A DNA stretch of 64,000 bases from Lycorma delicatula (GCF_047948215.1 NC_134465.1:54385341-54449340); one strand, 5' to 3'. Shown: positions 1 to 11,533, numbered from the stretch's first letter. Numbers and translations: made by a program. Notes: generated by a model not told the origin, from the sequence alone.

Positions 1-2
1 TC

Positions 3-74
3 GACTTCCGGAATATTCCGATATATCTTCGGTTTCACACCCCCCAGATCCCAAAACCACTGTCAGTCCAAACG

Positions 75-111
<37 letters not shown>

Positions 112-146
112 TCTCTTGTGGACACGATAACTGCCGTGATTTTACA
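3..146 (+). repeat. Left arm of a ~140-bp inverted repeat bounding 1-2315
   Basis: This segment, read as its reverse complement, matches 2177-2315. The shared landmarks are an outer GACTTCCGGAA, a CCCCCAGA block, an embedded (TA)n tract and an inner TGTGGACACGATAAC motif followed by GCCGT. The arms are diverged but collinear over about 140 bases, so this is a terminal or subterminal inverted repeat of an old element. The outer boundary cannot be fixed because the window starts inside or at the edge of the arm. Confidence 0.75.
76..108. repeat. (TA)n microsatellite
   Basis: An uninterrupted AT dinucleotide run sits inside the left inverted-repeat arm. The right arm has a shorter (TA)n tract at the equivalent place (2228-2244), so the microsatellite predates or was copied with the arms. 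Confidence 0.95.
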
Positions 147-244
147 CCAATCACTTTCAAATTGATACACAAAATTAACGACCTGAAATCTCGGTAGAGT
201 TCGTTAACGTCCAAAATCGGACGATGCGGGTGGAAATGGGGGCT

Positions 245-800
245 ATAAAAAAAATATATCGCTATAACTTTCTTATTAAGTAAAATATAGAATTCGTTTA
301 AAGTTCCTACTATTCTTTGGATAAGCGCCGAAAACTTATCTAAGTAAACAATTTTGATATCACCAACCATTGGCCCATGGGGTGGAGAAAATGGGGTTTC
401 GAAGAAAAAAAATTCATAAATCCCTTAATATTCACAGTATCGAATCTGTTTAAAGTGGTCGTTACTCCTGTAAACATTACATATAAATTTTGTCCGAAAC
501 AATTTTTGATTTGACCAACCCTTACGCCAAGGGATGACAAAAAAAAAATAGTAAAAACAAAATATCGCTATAACTTTCTTAAGTAAAATTCGAATTCTTT
601 TAAAGTTCCTCTATTCTTTGGATAATGGCCAAGAGGTAGAAAAAATGGGTTTTTAAGGACAAAAAAAAATATAGCTCCTTAATAGGCACAGGATCGAATT
701 CGTTTGAAGCGGTAGTTAGTTTTAGGTAATATTTAATTATCTAAAAGTTTTGTGGGAAACGATTTTTTGATATGACCAACCCTTACGGCAAGGGATGACC
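245..800 (+). repeat. Diverged ~150-bp tandem units in AB-A'B' order
   Basis: Two unit types alternate. The A type starts with TATCGCTATAACTTTCTTA at about 257 and again at about 563. The B type contains a CCTTAATA..CACAG.ATCGAAT core at about 415 and 673. Units end in a TTTGAT.T.ACCAACCCTTACG.CAAGGGATGAC motif at about 500 and 760, with a weaker version at about 350. The spacing indicates ~150-bp units organised as a ~300-bp dimer. They lie between the left inverted-repeat arm and the LINE relic and could be subterminal repeats of the bounding element. Confidence 0.6.
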
Positions 801-1009
801 AAAATATTGTTGAAATTGTAAAAAGAGAGGCTTCTTTCCATAAACTTGTTTACATATGAAACCGTTGTCGTATCGAGTGAATTTGAAGTGAACGCATTTA
901 AATTGCCGTGACTTAGTACTGTGTAAATTTTTATTTTTGCAAGTGACAAAATTTTACGCGTGTATAAATAGCAGATAAATGTGAAAAATACAGAACAATT
1001 AGCTTAACT

Positions 1010-2180
1010 AGTCATGCATCAAAAATTTTAACTAGAATTCTGTACAGAAGAACTCAGAGGAGAGTGGAAGAAGACCAATTTGGTTTCAGGAAACGTATAG
1101 GGACAAGAGAAGTAATTTTAGCACTCAGATTAATAGTTGAAGGTAGATTAAAAAAAAAAACAAACCAACATACGTGGCATTTGACAAGACTTTCAAAAGC
1201 CGTTTGATAACGTAAACTGAAATAAAATGTTCACCATATTTTAAAATTAGGGTTAAAGGACAGAAATAGAAGAACAATTACTAACGTTTACAGGAACCAA
1301 ACACCTACAGTAATAATTAAAGAACAAAAGAAAGAATCCGTAATAAAAAATGGAGTCTGACAAGGATGATTTCTATACCCGTTAATTTTTAATTTTTACA
1401 TAGAACTAGCAATTAATGATGTTAAAGAACAATCTAGATCCGGAATAACAGTGCAAGCTGAACAGATAAAGATGCTACGATTTGCTGATGATATAATAAT
1501 TCTAGTCGAGAGTAAAATAGATTTAGAAGAAGGAATGAATAGCATAGATGAAGTTTTACGCAAGAACTACCGCATGAAAATAAACAAGAACAAAACGAAA
1601 GTAATGAAATGTAGTAAAAATAATGTAGATGGACCACTGAATATAAAAATAGGAAGACAAAAAAATTACAGAGGTAAAAGAATTTTGTTAATTGGGAAGT
1701 AGAATTTATAAAAATGGAACAAACAGGAGCGATATAAGATGCCGAATAGAACACGCGAAACGAGCTTTCAGTCAGAAATATAATTTGTTTAGATCAAAAA
1801 TTAATTTAAAAGTTAGGAAAATATTTTTGAAAGTTTGGAGCGTAGTTTTATATGAAAGTGAAACTTGGACGATCGGAGTACCTGAGAAGAAAAGATTAGA
1901 ATCTTTTGAAACGTGGTGCTATAGGAGAGTGTTAAAAATCAGATGGGTGGATAAAGTGACAAATGAAGAGGTATTGCGGCAAATAGATAAAGAAAGAAGC
2001 ATTTGGAAAAATATAGTTAAAAGAAGAGACAGACTTATAGGTCACATTAAGGTATCCTAGAATAGTCGCTTTAATATAAGAGGGACAGGTATAAAAAAAA
2101 AAAAATATGCAGGCAGGCAACATTTGGAATATGAAAAAAAAAAATGTTAGGGATGTAGGATGTAGGGGGTATACAGAAAA
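1010..2180 (+). pseudogene. Non-LTR retrotransposon (LINE) reverse transcriptase relic, copy 1
   Basis: Pieces in several frames reproduce the reverse transcriptase and C-terminal region of an insect LINE. An EDQFGFRKR..GTRE motif begins near 1069. The catalytic FADD motif is at 1481-1492. It is followed by the MKINKNKTKVMKCS stretch near 1574 and by ESETWTIGV and RWVDKVTNEEVLRQID towards 1960. Stops (including in the expected RQG motif near 1360), indels and a 3' truncation at about 2177 make it dead. The normal LINE 3' end is missing, and the sequence passes directly into the right inverted-repeat arm. The copy shares the same order of motifs as the much better preserved copy at 29208-30204. 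Confidence 0.85.
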
Positions 2181-2315
2181 TTACGGCTGTTATCGTGTCC
2201 ACAAGAATGTAAAAAAAAAAACAAAAAATATATATATATATATAATCTTTTGAGCTGACGCTGCCTTTGGGGTCTGGGGGATGTGTAACGAGATGTGTCG
2301 AAATTTTCCGGAAGT
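2177..2315 (-). repeat. Right arm of the left-edge inverted repeat
   Basis: This is the reverse complement of 3-146, with the TGTGGACACGATAAC motif innermost and TTCCGGAAGTC outermost. It abuts the truncated LINE relic directly. Confidence 0.75.
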
Positions 2316-2697
2316 CCAATCATGGTACCCATTACAATCGCTAGGCTTTCTTATCAAATTTATCTAAAACAATAGATAGTCTAAAAAATAATGAAATAAA
2401 TAATTTTGTAATTTGGGGGGTTTTAGCCATTTACAAAATTAAAATTAATAAAATTAAAATTGGATAATAAATTCGGTTTGATAGATATTTTACGTTAAAA
2501 AAAAAGAATTTATTTTTAATTATTAAATATCTCTTACTTATTTTTAAATAAAAGTCCATTTAAATCCCTGGCCTGGTTTATATTAAACAACGGACATTTA
2601 ATTTTTAAATACCACTTCATTATTTTCATCTTATTTAAATACAGAGTAATGGATCTTTAATTCTAAATACCACCTCATTATTTACAAGTCATTTAAA

Positions 2698-2737
<40 letters not shown>

Positions 2738-2907
2738 CAATAAGCATTTAATATTATTTCTCTGTATTAAATGAAATGTTTTATCTCTTTAATTTTTAAA
2801 TAGATAATTTAATTTTTAAATAGCAAATTTAATAATATTTTTCTTTTACTTTAGCCCGGAACACTCGTTTATAATTCGATTTTGTAATATATCGACATTA
2901 GAATACA

Positions 2908-2914
<7 letters not shown>
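2316..2914. other. AT-rich non-coding spacer with a T29 tract
   Basis: No gene is visible. The stretch holds short imperfect reiterations of a TTTAAAT.CCACTTCATTATTTTCAT-like phrase near 2600-2700 and a homopolymer T tract at about 2706-2734. Confidence 0.6.
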
Positions 2915-2945
<31 letters not shown>

Positions 2946-2963
2946 CAACATATTTATGTTGTT

Positions 2964-3004
<41 letters not shown>
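2915..3004. repeat. Two (TA)n tracts flanking a short spacer
   Basis: (TA)n runs at 2915-2944 and 2969-3004 are separated by an ACAACATATTTATGTTGT spacer, which is itself palindromic. The second run abuts the ACAGAGTGATTCAGG end of the snapback repeat. Confidence 0.9.
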
Positions 3005-3009
<5 letters not shown>

Positions 3010-3645
3010 GTGATTCAGGAGGATAGGGCAATACTTTGACAACTTATTCTAGAGTCTAAAAATAAGAAAAAACGTGATATAAACATAGGTCCGAAGAAAA
3101 CGCTTCGTTAGCGAGTTATACAGAGTGAAAATTTCGCCCGAGTTTCAGTTCCTCCGGGTAAATTAAGGCTTTCTGAAATTCTGAGGTCAATTAAGGAGCA
3201 AATTCAATTGTTTCTTACGGTTTGTGAGCTGGGGAATCGAAAAAAAATAGGTCCCAGAACTGTATCTCTTTTAGTTTTTAAGATATCCCTGTAAAACACC
3301 AAAAATAGGGTCAAAAAACACATTTTTTTACGTTTGACGTACAATAACGTTGTTAAATTGGCAATAAATCTTACATTTTTTAAACGTAAATTGTAGAGAA
3401 TTTAATTATATGAAGATTGATGTAGATAATGTTAACTGAAAACAACTAAAATTTTAAACGTGTCGACTCTTATTAACAACAAAACCGACGAAAACTTAGA
3501 AGGAAATATTAGAAACCTTAGAAACTAAGAGAGATACCAGTTCTGGGACCTATTTTTTTCGATTTCCCAGCTCAAAAACCGTAAGAAACAACTGAATTTG
3601 CTCCTTAATTGACCTCAGAATTTCAGAAAACCTTCAGGGTAATTA
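3005..3645 (+). mobile_element. Snapback copy of the GTGATTCAGGAGG repeat family
   Basis: The element starts with ACAGAGTGATTCAGGAGGA next to a (TA)n tract. Its segment 3163-3283 is repeated in inverted orientation at 3521-3645 with roughly 90% identity, sharing GACCTCAGAATTTCAGAAA and GGTCCCAGAACTG-type phrases, so a transcript would fold back on itself. A second copy in the opposite orientation lies at 13640-14090 and matches 3005-3450 along nearly its whole length. No coding capacity is present. It is best read as a non-autonomous DNA element, or two converging copies. Superfamily assignment is uncertain. Confidence 0.65.
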
Positions 3646-3659
3646 AATAGGTGTTTTGT

Positions 3660-4180
3660 AAAGCTGTTCAGGAAAAATCATAAGGAATCTTGATAAATTT
3701 ATCAATAGTTTGTGGTCTAATGAGAAAACCTAGTGTCCGTAAAATATGAAAAGTAATGTTTAATACGAGCTCGTACAATCAGAGTTCGCCTACTTCTATT
3801 TTGCCCCGGTGAAATCTACCTCCGCCTTCAGGAGAGCCGAAACGAATTTTCTTTATTCTAATTTTTATCTAGGTTCTACTCTTTTTTTTTCAGTTTTTGC
3901 CGGCAATAAAGAAAAAAATTCAAAAATATTGGTAGACTATAAAATTATAATCATATTTATCGAGAGAAAATCGATAATTTATTTTAAAATTATTCATTCA
4001 GAAATGTAGAATGCATAACAGCTCCTTTACAGAATGTGAGGGAGTAAATCAAGTACATTCCGCGACTCGATCAACAGTAACCTATATACGGTAATGAAAT
4101 GCGATAGAAAATAGAATAATTGTAATTAAATACCAAAATAGGGAAACAAAGAATTATTTTACAAGGTAAAATCGCAAAGA
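3660..4180. other. Unassigned non-coding stretch
   Basis: I see no convincing gene. The open frame around 3809-4009 is low complexity and resembles no family I recognise. Confidence 0.4.
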
Positions 4181-4189
4181 ATTAATGAA

Positions 4190-4500
4190 TGACAAAGTAT
4201 CGCACACATCAAACGGAATACGCAAGGCCTTTTATACAGAAAAATCTACTAATAACTTAATTTGCATCTTACGAATTAGAAAGATTTTTTTAAAACTATT
4301 TGTCTGGAATATAGCATTTTACGGTAACGAAACGTGGATAAAGACTAGAAGCCGTAAAATATGATGTTACAAGAAACTGTTGAAAATTCAGGCGGTTGAT
4401 AAAAGAAAATATAAAATTTATAAGATAAATAAAGAGAAGAAAGTGATTTGTGGCAGAATTTCATAAACGGACGAACTAAGCCTACCTTAAGGTAACGTAC
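4190..4500 (+). pseudogene. Highly degenerate LINE C-terminal relic
   Basis: A forward frame reads LRIRKIFLKLFVWNIAFYGNETWIK near 4268-4345 and then CYKKLLKIQAVDKRK. This parallels the LNVRKRFLKVYVWSVALYGSETWTI and CYRRMLKIRWVDKV segments of the intact LINE at 29234-30193. It is a more diverged relative, dead through stops and indels, with no clear ends. Confidence 0.55.
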
Positions 4501-5394
4501 ATTACGATATCCACATTTATTTAAATTGATAAAACTTTGGACAGATATTGTTATTTATAAAACACAGCTGAAAAACGAACTGTTAGCTATCGTCTTCAGC
4601 TAACTAGACGATAGCTCAATTATGACGAGGTTAAAATATTAACAATAGAAAGAAATAAAGGTGAGCATAAAAGTAATGAAACGACTGAATAGTATAAATA
4701 AAACCTACAATAAAAATGAAATCGAATCAATAATCACTTGTTGCGTGGAAAAAACAGTAATTACCTTTTAAAAACCAATAATTTGGACAGAAAACAATTT
4801 TTTACAAATTTAAATTGAATTAATCTATTACAAACTATACAAAAGTAATAAATTAACAAAAATACAGGATAATCGTAAAAAAAAAAAAATAATGTTCTTA
4901 TAATTAATGAAACTATGTTTTTTGTTTGCAACACCTGCAAAGTCGTAAATTGAAAATCTACATGGAGCACCTAAATCGTCAAACTAAAATATGATCAGAT
5001 GATTCGTAACTAGAAAAGGAATATAGTAATTTGTATACAGGGAAGACGCATAATAAACAACTCAAAACACTCACGAATGGATATAATATCCAGAAATCTT
5101 ATCCTGTTAACTTTCATTAATGAAGAAGACAGACTAAAATAGAACAGATTTCTCCACGATTAGTACCATTTTTAGTAATAAAAAAAATCATAGGATACAT
5201 ATTCAATAATTTAGCACGGTTCTATTTATATTTTGTGGTCTGTTTCTTCAAAACTTAGATATCTGCTTTTATTAAGATTAATTAAAACAGGTTAACCCGC
5301 CATAATGGGTCACTGAACCCCTCGCCGTATTATCTTAAACCGCTGAGAAAACATCAGCTGGAAGGTAAATTTTTTTTTAGCATTTTTTCTGCCG

Positions 5395-5530
5395 TTAATA
5401 AATGTATTATGATGTTACTTTATGGGAAACTATCCAAAAATACAAAATTTTTCACGACTGAGCAGAAATTGCTAAGAATATATGGGAAGTCAACAGACCC
5501 CTCACAGCGATAGAGTTGACAAAACAACGC
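5395..5530 (+). pseudogene. Possible relic of a second LINE type (C-terminal piece)
   Basis: The forward translation contains MMLLYGK....TTEQKLLRIYGK, which resembles the LLYGSE.W...T...EQKL..FE...LR.IYGP segment found downstream of the reverse transcriptase domain in RTE-like elements. The match is short and could be fortuitous. Confidence 0.35.
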
Positions 5531-5631
5531 ATTTCATAATTTAAAAAATAAGAAATAAAATTCACTACACCATTAATGAGCCTTTGAGCATCACAATATC
5601 TTTTATTTACTTAACCAATACTTTACTTTTT

Positions 5632-5760
5632 TCGTGTTTAGCCTCCGGAACCACAATAAAGTATATTTCAGAGGATAATATGTATGAGTGTAAATGAAGT
5701 GTAGTCTTGTACATTCTCAGGTCGACCGTTCCTGAGATGTGTGGTTATTTACTTTACCAG
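5632..5760 (-). mobile_element. SINE1, truncated copy (3' half)
   Basis: Reading the minus strand, the SINE1 core (CACACATCTCAGGAACGG, GTACAAGACTACACTTCATT, ACTCATACATAT) is followed by the tail ending GGTTCCGGAGGCTAAACACG. The tRNA-like 5' half is absent. It belongs to the tail subtype with TGTGGTTCCGGAGG. Confidence 0.85.
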
Positions 5761-6375
5761 ACAGCATTATCGTTACAGATTTGCACCTGCTGATCGGTTC
5801 ACCAGTCTATAAATGAATCTACTTTCATTATATTCAAAATACTTTTATAATATATCAGTGTATAATTTAAAACACTAAATATAAAATACATAATAACACA
5901 TCACTAGTTTTGTTTTTGTGTCTAGGTTTTGCAACAATTATTTTGATAAAGCATACTGGTTATTAAATTACCATAAACCTTTGTTTATAACCCTACTTTG
6001 TAACTGCATCAAACAAACGACCACAAACCACAACGAAAACATACATTTGACCTGTTACAAATATCGTGCAAACTAAAATTACGTTGCCTCTTTAACCAAC
6101 AAAATAAAAAATTATGAAAACATTACAATAATTTTTTCCTAGAGAATAAGTAAGATTTTATTACTCCGATTTACGGGGCTAGTAGTAAAATTTACTAAAA
6201 ATCATACCTTCCTAATGCTTAAGACAATTTTCAAATTCTTTTATATCTGGTGCAATATGGATATCTGAACACATCCAATATGTTTCTTTTATTAGCTGAT
6301 GTGAGGGATTACAGCAGCAGCGGCGGCATTTTACATGACGGGTATGATAACCCTCTCATAGTAGAAATTGAACTA

Positions 6376-6655
6376 ACCCACCGGGTTGGTCTAGTGGTGA
6401 ACGAGTCTTCCCAAAAATCAGCTGATTTCGAAGTCGAGAGTTCCAGCGTTCAAGACCTAGTAAAGACAGTTATTTTACACGGACTTGAATACTAGATCGT
6501 GGATACCGGTGTTCTTTGGTGGTTAGGTTTCAATTAACCACACATCTCAGGTATGGTCGAACTGAGGATGTACAAGACTACACTTCATTTACACTCATAC
6601 ATATCATCCTCATTCATCCTCTGAAGAATTATCTAAACGGTAAAAGAAGGCAGAT
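6376..6655 (+). mobile_element. SINE1, near full length
   Basis: The 5' tRNA-like head starts ACCCACCGGGTTGGTCTAGT, whose GGTCTAGTGGT is a box A-like promoter element. GTTCAAGACC serves as box B. Between them lies the AAATCAGCTGATTT palindrome. The body continues through GTGGATACCGGTGTTCTTTG and CACACATCTCAGG to CATCCTCTGAAGAATTATC. Transcription by RNA polymerase III is expected from the family type. There is no protein. A SINE2 fragment in the same orientation follows within about 60 bases. Confidence 0.9.
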
Positions 6656-6713
6656 CATTTGAAAAAAAAAACAAGATAATAACGAATATAAAATGAAACT
6701 CTAAATTGCCTAT

Positions 6714-6800
6714 CTGCATAGAGGAGTGATAGCGTCGTCTCGTCTTTCAGCCGTGAGGTCCCGGGTTCGAATCATGCATGGCATTTTTCTTAAGTTAAAA
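6714..6800 (+). mobile_element. SINE2 fragment (tRNA-like head)
   Basis: GTGATAGCGTCGTCTCG, CTTTCAGCCGTGAGGTCCC and GGGTTCGAATCATGCATGG match the head of SINE2 at 16525-16690 read in reverse. The GGTTCGAATC box B is intact. The 3' body is not recognisable. Confidence 0.7.
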
Positions 6801-7680
6801 AATTCAATTCACATATTCCCATGTAAAATCTTCAAAAAGCTTCTACGGTGACTAAATTCATCACACAAAAAGAAAATTTACATCAACGGATAAGGAAACA
6901 TAACCTTAAAATCGGTCTACATTCGTAGCAGAACCCCCTTTAAGTATACAAGTACTACTACATAGGGCGTAACATTTGATACGTTCCCACAATCTTATAA
7001 AGAATCCAGTATGCGTATAGGTGAAGCCAAACACCTCAGAACGGAAGGAATCAAGGATAAAAGTAAAAGGAGTAAGTAATAAAATTACGTGTAATGAGCC
7101 CACGCAACTCGAGATTACCGGAAGATGAAGCCATAAATCGAGCGAATCGTGAGGGTCAGCTATTATAAAATATATAAGCATAATGAAACGAATTGCTGTT
7201 AAAAAGAAAAGTCATCGAGAACTAATAAAAATTAAACTTACAAATAAATAATAAAAAAATCACTTGAACGATTAGATTCGTCATACTAGTTTGCCCTACA
7301 CAATTATATTGTTACACGTTTTTGTTAATCTAAACTGAAAAAATGACAAACTAAATATTAGAAAAGAAGAGTAAAGAGGTAAGTAGAAAGAGATTATATA
7401 ACCTAGGAAAGGAAGAAATCATGTGGTACCAATTAAAATGTTTTTAATAACTGAGGAACAAGATTACACTTTTTTTAAAAAATCGTTAAAAATTTTACCA
7501 AAAAATCTAAAAGTAAATGCCGTTGGTTTAATCGTTTAAAAGGCCGTTGGTTCAACGTGAAACGTACAGACCTTGGATGAAGTTCCTCCGAGCTACAGAC
7601 CGACCAATGGGAGAGCCGCCAACGTATTTTTTCTTAAAAAAACTGAAAGTCTCCAATGGAAAATTTTAGTTCCTTCATTT
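6801..7680. other. Unassigned non-coding stretch
   Basis: No gene is recognised. The antisense frame at 6906-7181 resembles no protein family and has the composition of chance sequence. Confidence 0.4.
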
Positions 7681-7689
7681 GGCCGACTC

Positions 7690-7722
7690 TATAAATAAAT
7701 TGGTCCGTCTGTATTTCAGCTA
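7690..7722 (+). promoter_or_regulatory. Candidate core promoter: TATAAATA plus initiator-like TTCAGC
   Basis: TATAAATA at 7690-7697 is followed about 28 bases later by TTCAGCTAGTC, similar to the arthropod initiator TCAGT. The spacing matches a TATA-initiator pair, and the downstream 600 bases are GC-richer than their surroundings. No start site or transcript can be shown from sequence alone. Confidence 0.3.
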
Positions 7723-8370
7723 GTCACTTTTAGTGTATCGGATCGAAATGTAGAGACATTGACGGCGTACTAAATTTATTTTTAACATAAAACAGACACT
7801 TACGGTAAATTACATTTATTTCGACTAATATTCGACGATAATTTTGTTCAACATCAGTCTGCAATACGAAGAGTAAGAGACATAAGGCGTAATAAGCAGC
7901 GGTAGAGGTGCTCGCGCCGTCGGCGCCGTGCAAGATTTTCGACGCTCCCGAAAGTCTCGCTCGCTCGGCACCGGAGATCGGGGTACCTGTGCGTCGCCTA
8001 TAATCTCCCTTTCCAACGATATGCGTAATTTATATTTCCGGCTGGCTTTTGCGCGAACTATGCGAGCTGAGGCTGACATATTGAATTTTTATTATTTTTT
8101 ACACGTTTACATTAATTTTTTATATATAAATATTGTCCAAAATATACTTATTACTTAAATCGATCTATCTCGACAAACTCTAAACGCAACACACGAATCA
8201 CCGCGCCAAACATACGAATCAAGTCATGTGCTACACTGAATGGAAATGAGCGAGAGCGCCAGTTTTGGCAGATCTGTGCTGTGCCCTCTCCCCACCAACC
8301 CGCTCGCAAGTGAAGCAAACTCAAAGTCGTATCTGGGAGGTAACCGTGTAAGTTATAAAATGACACCGCA
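7723..8370. other. GC-richer island, unassigned
   Basis: The block around 7900-8340 contains many CpG and GC-rich words such as GCTCGCGCCGTCGGCGCC, in contrast to the AT-rich flanks. Short frames are open on both strands (for example 7928-8158 forward and 7825-8079 reverse) but none matches a family I recognise. It could be a first exon with 5' UTR, or part of a transposable element. Confidence 0.3.
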
Positions 8371-9087
8371 TTTACGTTTCTAAAACTAATAGTTAGGGAT
8401 TTATTAAGGTAAGAAGATAATAGACCTTTTCGTTACGCTACAGATTTCTGTTCTGGTACCCGTATGTTTCGGTGTGATTTTAAAGACGTTTCACGTCAAA
8501 AAGTAATAACGAAATGGAATATTAATTGGCAAACGAAAAAATATTACAAAACTGCATAAAAATAAATAGTTTTTAGCCGGGACAAAATTCACACAGCTTT
8601 TATAGTTTCATTAAATTAAAAAATTAATAAAAATTGAAACGTAGATTTAGGTTCAAAAAATCTAAACCGTAGAAACCTTCCATTCAGATTTCCCAACACG
8701 GCCTTTCATACGGGACGGAGATAAAATTATATCTATAAAGATAAAATAAAGCTTTATTAAATCAATCAAATAAAAATATCACAGCCCATTATTGAACTTT
8801 AAGGGGATGGAATAACAGTTTTGTTAACATTGAGAAGTTTCCGAAAAGATTTGTAGTAAAATTTAAAATTCGATAATTTTACTGGATATTGGTTATCCCA
8901 TTGTTATCGTCGATCGATAAAAAGTTTCGTGTTTCTCTATTGATAATCTAAGATTCCCACCTATGTAATTTCTCTTTATTACGCATATTGGTTTTAAACT
9001 TTAATTTCTAATTAAATTTTTTTGTGTAATATTTGGTTGAAATTCTAAGTTGCATTTGATTTCTCTACCTTTTTGTTTGTAGTGTGT

Positions 9088-9160
9088 GAAAATGACATGC
9101 CTGAACGGGACTCGAACTACGGGATGACCTACCGAAACGTTGGTAGCGTTAAAGAGGATT
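9088..9160 (-). mobile_element. SINE2, degenerate head fragment
   Basis: Minus-strand reading gives GCTACCAACGTTTCGGTAGG, then TAGTTCGAGTCCCGTTCAGG and CATGTCATTTT. This corresponds to the box B region and the CAGGCATGGCATTTT junction of SINE2. Box B has one change relative to GGTTCGAATC. Confidence 0.6.
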
Positions 9161-9453
9161 TCGCAAGCGTAGCTCCATTTACAATTTAAATTCGTTTGAT
9201 GTCAAATATGAATGAGTGGAAAAGAATTATATTTACTTTTTTTCTTTACTTTCTGTATACTCTCAAAAACTGGAATAGCATTTGTCTCCGAAGTAAACCA
9301 TATTTTAAACCACTTTTCTACAACCAAAATAAAAAAACCTACCAGATTTCTAAAAGAATTTTTTAACAGTTTTTTCGCATCTTTATCGTCAGTAAAACGT
9401 ATTCTTTGAAATATTCTTTTAACATTTCTGATAAATGAAAACCAAATGGAGCA

Positions 9454-9924
9454 ATGTCGTGGAGGTGGGTAAGGCATGTTTTTTCCACCGGTCCGATTTC
9501 AAAAGAGAGTCTAAGATTTCCGCAACATGCTGATATTTTGGAATTTACGAGAATTATTCCAAGTGAAGATACGCCTGGCTTGTTTTTTTCTGTTGGGGGT
9601 GGACCAATAAGGATTTCTGAGCTTCCTTTAACGATAAAGCTGGTCAATATCCGTTCGCTTTTAAAAGTCATCACAATAAAATCTACGCTAAATTTCTTGG
9701 TTGATGAGCCCTGTCTTCTAAACACGGCTCATAGGATAACCTTGATGATCCCGATATCTGGTTTCGAATCTACAGTGATATTTCATGAATTTCTTGCGTC
9801 TTTTTATCAACAAAAAACAAATGGTTATAAAATAAAGACCCGATACACTGAGACCATTGCAGTGTTATTGTATTTACAGAATAGGCAGAAGAGGACACTA
9901 CCCCGTTTGGCAGAGAAGGCTTAG
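9454..9924 (+). CDS. Unrecognised 156-codon ORF, possibly fortuitous
   Basis: The forward frame is open for 156 codons, and the reverse strand is open for 120 codons over 9363-9725. Base composition here is more balanced than in the surrounding DNA. I do not recognise either translation. There are no obvious signal peptides, membrane segments or catalytic motifs, and no intron boundaries or polyadenylation signal decide the strand. It may be a fragment of an old mobile element or a host exon. Coding status is unproven. Confidence 0.2.
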   Translation: MSWRWVRHVFSTGPISKESLRFPQHADILEFTRIIPSEDTPGLFFSVGGGPIRISELPLTIKLVNIRSLLKVITIKSTLNFLVDEPCLLNTAHRITLMIPISGFESTVIFHEFLASFYQQKTNGYKIKTRYTETIAVLLYLQNRQKRTLPRLAEKA

Positions 9925-10593
9925 GCAATTATCGTGATATCAGATATAAAATGGAGGTTAATGATTAACATTTAGATAGGGTGCATTCAATGGAATTGCA
10001 CAACACCAACAATAATCAAAAAGGACGATCTACGTCATAGGGGGTCGTAAGAACATACTGCATGCTTCATCCAGGGGACCTTGAAGGAGTGCTTTGGAAC
10101 CGGTTCTAGTTCCTAGGAGTTCCCAATACGTGCAATTCAAACTATGACGCTTCAGAAGATATCAAACTATTTTTAGACAGCATGGAAAAGAAAATTTACT
10201 GATAAGCAACTGTACATTGATTATCTCAAATATATCCGCAATAAACTGCTTTCCCTCTAAATATATAAAGCCACAAGCTCAGCCTTCGTTAAGAAAATCA
10301 CTTCCTCAACTTGGGAACTATGAGGCATTTTTTAAAACACTAAACATAAAATCCACACCTCGGTCTACCAACGTAAAATTAAATAAAATAAAGGAAAAGG
10401 TGTGATTTAAAGAAAAATCCTGTACGAAGGGTACAATGTGAGTACGAAAACGATCCACCCGAGAACCATATTCCTACAATAAATGATTTGATACTTATAT
10501 GAAAAACTGAAATTCGCGGAACATTACAACCAACGGAATAATGAATGTTAACGAATAACAACAATAATACTGTATTAACGAATTACACTAGAT

Positions 10594-10720
10594 CATTCGT
10601 TCTCAAGTGGGCGATAAGGCCCCCCGGTGGGCGCTACAGGCCTTCAGGGGTGCGGTAGAAAGCCTACAGAAGATTGGAAGCGTGCAAGCGGTCTAGGAAG
10701 GCGATTGCTAATTAAAATAA
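10594..10720 (+). mobile_element. Possible hAT-type element end fragment
   Basis: The phrase TTCTCAAGTGGGCGATAAGG, then CCCCCGGTGGGCGCTACAGG, resembles terminal sequence seen in insect hAT elements (…GTTCTCAAAGTGGGCG…). It is a GC-rich patch in AT-rich DNA. No partner inverted repeat or transposase was found in the window. Confidence 0.35.
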
Positions 10721-11530
10721 GGCAAAAATTTTGTTTTCCTGATATTTCAAACTAAAATTAAATACCTACTACACATCAATAGGATATGCCACGTTTAAAA
10801 ACATTAATTGCAATTGCAATTTTTAAAAAAACAACAATTGCAATTATTTTTTTTAACAGATGGTAAGATTAAAAATTTTGGGGACGCTAGAAAATGTTTG
10901 ATTCTGAATGCGGGCAGTGGACGAAAACGTTTGGGAATCAATGCAGTAGAATATCTTATAAACAAAGATCTTACTTACAAATCTTGGCAAGAAAACTATC
11001 GCTCACCTGAAACAGAAAAAAACAATTAAGAGTTTCAATAACAGATCACATAATGGAATTAAGATTTACACAAAAGTTAAAAATAAAAACATCTTTAACT
11101 AGACCTCTTTAAAAACAAAACCTAATATTCACCGTACGAATTAATAATGAGTTCTTAAGAAACACCTGACGTTATTTATAATTAACTGATTACCCAGCGT
11201 TACCCGGGTATTTATTTATTCCAGTCTTCTGTTAGACAGGAAAAGGAATCAAATCTAAAATTTCTAAAAGGTGCTATAGTGTTCTATTCGACAAACTTAC
11301 AATGTCATCGGGACTCACCGATCAGCCTAGCGACCCTGAAAACTATATTCAGCACGAATCGAATCGTTTTGTATTATGTTAATATTCACCCACTTCCCAC
11401 CACAGGTGATTTACCCCCACAGTATTTTTTCCAGATATAAAATCATATGTGTACCAAGTTTTGTTGAAATTACTCCAAGCGTTTCATAGTTATGCAAGAA
11501 CGAACACACACACTCTCGTACATCCCTTTT
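10721..11530. other. Unassigned non-coding stretch
   Basis: No recognised gene is present. A reiterated TTGCAATT phrase occurs at 10806-10845. The short frame at 10808-11029 resembles nothing known. Confidence 0.4.
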
Positions 11531-11533
11531 TTA

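Noticed and set aside
6250..6495. 81-codon frame
   Set aside because: It lies mostly within the SINE1 head at 6376 and has no independent support.
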